Origin: Arthrobacter sp. StoSoilB5
GTDB taxonomy: Bacteria > Actinomycetota > Actinomycetes > Actinomycetales > Micrococcaceae
DNA: 64,000 nt
Direction of reading: 5' to 3'
Assembly (NCBI RefSeq): GCF_019977235.1
Contig: NZ_AP024646.1
Span: forward strand, 3,534,001 to 3,598,000
The translations under genes and the position numbers were made by a program. The notes under the pieces were generated by a model that was not told the DNA's origin, did not search any database, and saw only the letters and a program-made list of their open reading frames with translations. Positions 63,248-64,000 of the stretch are shown here, one piece after another. How positions within the stretch are numbered: position 1 is the stretch's first letter; each line of letters begins with the position of its first letter.

Positions 63248-64000
63248 TTACTGGCCTTTGGTCTGGGATGGTTGGAAGTGGCGCCGGATCAGCAGGCCCG
63301 CAAGCTTCCACGGTTCAACAAAAACTCTGTAGGCAACGCGGCCGGGATGGAGAACCAGTCGCCACGCCCATTCGAGGCCCAGGCGGCCGAGCCAACGTGG
63401 CGCGAGCTTCTGGACGCCGGCAACCTGTTCGATGGCGCCGCCAACGGCACAATACACAGCGGGCGGAAACTCCGTGAGTCGTCGACGCAGGACGGTCTCC
63501 TGGAGCGGCATGCCAAGGCCCAGCAGCACCAATTGCGGACGGAAGCTCTTTAGCCACTCAACGACAGCGATTTCCAGGGCGTCGTCCCATCCTTCGCCGG
63601 GCATGCCGTCTACTGTTGCCTCAGGAATAATCGACCGTAGCCGGGCCACCGCTTGCGTATTGGCTGCGCGTCCGGCACCGATCACGGCCACGCGTTCCAG
63701 GCCATGCACTCCCCCAAGGGCAGGAATCCAGTCCATCGAACCCAGCCGGTATGCCATAGGGCCCTGTCCCAGCGGCTTCAGTTGCCGTTTATGGGCCAAG
63801 CCCCAAAGCATGGCTACCGGGGCGCCGTCGAGGAGGACGATCGAGCTTTGATCGTAAAGTAAACGGAAATCTGCACACGAATGGAAGAGCGTAATGCTGT
63901 GAAGATTGTGACCCAGCACAGTACCGGTGGTTCCGGCAGAGATGAGTCCGCCCAGGGCATCGATCAGTTCATTGACGCGCAGCGGAGTCGCGTCGACGTC
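63248..64000 (-). CDS. WecG/TagA/CpsF-family glycosyltransferase, N-terminal part missing at the window edge
   Basis: The frame runs from the right edge (first codon ends at 64000) through about 250 residues to a stop 1 nt before the GT2 gene. Visible family motifs are TPLRVNELIDALG, VLLDGAPVAMLWG, RVAVIGAGRAANTQAVARL and LVLLGLGMPLQE, with VGGAIEQVAG later. These enzymes add N-acetylmannosamine or glucose to a lipid-linked primer, the step after WecA. An internal GTG at 63919 is not its true start because the family motif TPLRVNELID lies upstream. Confidence 0.9.
   Translation of the reverse strand, partial: DVDATPLRVNELIDALGGLISAGTTGTVLGHNLHSITLFHSCADFRLLYDQSSIVLLDGAPVAMLWGLAHKRQLKPLGQGPMAYRLGSMDWIPALGGVHGLERVAVIGAGRAANTQAVARLRSIIPEATVDGMPGEGWDDALEIAVVEWLKSFRPQLVLLGLGMPLQETVLRRRLTEFPPAVYCAVGGAIEQVAGVQKLAPRWLGRLGLEWAWRLVLHPGRVAYRVFVEPWKLAGLLIRRHFQPSQTKGQ

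Overview
The window is a GC-rich chromosomal segment of an actinobacterium, most likely of the Arthrobacter/Paenarthrobacter type (Micrococcaceae). The pointers are: NucS instead of MutS/MutL mismatch repair; the actinobacterial families DUF2017, DUF2550 and DUF3039 at their usual neighbours; an actinobacterial atp operon preceded by a WecA-like gene; frequent GTG starts and many 4-bp ATGA gene overlaps. I see no tRNA, rRNA, CRISPR, insertion sequence, prophage or integrase, and no gene-free stretch longer than about 300 bp. The longest gaps are 4072-4328, 7568-7803, 15620-15850, 43145-43386, 47949-48225 and 62009-62290.

Region 1 (1-17.9 kb) is accessory catabolism and transport. At the left edge are the end of a 2-oxoacid/acetoin dehydrogenase E1 beta gene, a free-standing lipoyl-domain protein and an alpha/beta hydrolase; the last two look like the separated halves of an AcoC-type protein. 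Next come a MarR-like regulator, a phosphoribosyltransferase, an MHS transporter divergent from an IclR regulator, a MoaF-like protein, and an amino acid/amine permease divergent from a FeaR-like AraC regulator. Then follows a tightly packed six-gene minus-strand operon (amidohydrolase, binding protein, two permeases, ATPase, sulfatase) divergent from a TetR gene. It reads as an uptake and hydrolysis system for an unknown organosulfate, and is the best candidate here for an uncharacterised pathway.

Region 2 (17.9-48.5 kb) is mostly housekeeping: SbcCD nuclease, aquaporin, two DUF202 membrane proteins, an ADP-ribosylglycohydrolase, an exonuclease-BRCT fusion, DedA, then a minus-strand run of murI, an RNase Z-like hydrolase, rph and rdgB. 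It continues with DUF2017, clpS, pncB-pncA (NAD salvage), a DEAH helicase, nagB-DUF3039, an ABC exporter, an Old Yellow Enzyme, a thioredoxin-TPR protein, an AI-2E-family permease, nucS, nagA and a cold-shock gene. NagA and NagB act in sequence on N-acetylglucosamine-6-phosphate although their genes lie 10 kb apart.

Region 3 (48.6-64 kb, all minus strand) reads in transcription order: a WecG/TagA-type glycosyltransferase (cut by the right edge), a family 2 glycosyltransferase, a WecA-like transferase, two AtpI/AtpZ-type proteins, atpB-E-F-H-A-G-D-C, a DUF2550 protein, a membrane-anchored esterase and a large MprF-like aminoacyl-lipid synthase. The last three follow the ATP synthase with almost no spacing, which suggests co-transcription of energy production with membrane-lipid modification.

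Regulatory structures visible in the DNA include three strong perfect-stem terminators (6023-6054, 27223-27256, 48469-48503), candidate operators in front of the IclR, AraC and TetR-linked genes, an 18-bp direct repeat before the AI-2E gene, and several short in-frame tandem repeats. Functions are inferred from sequence by eye; no database search was run.
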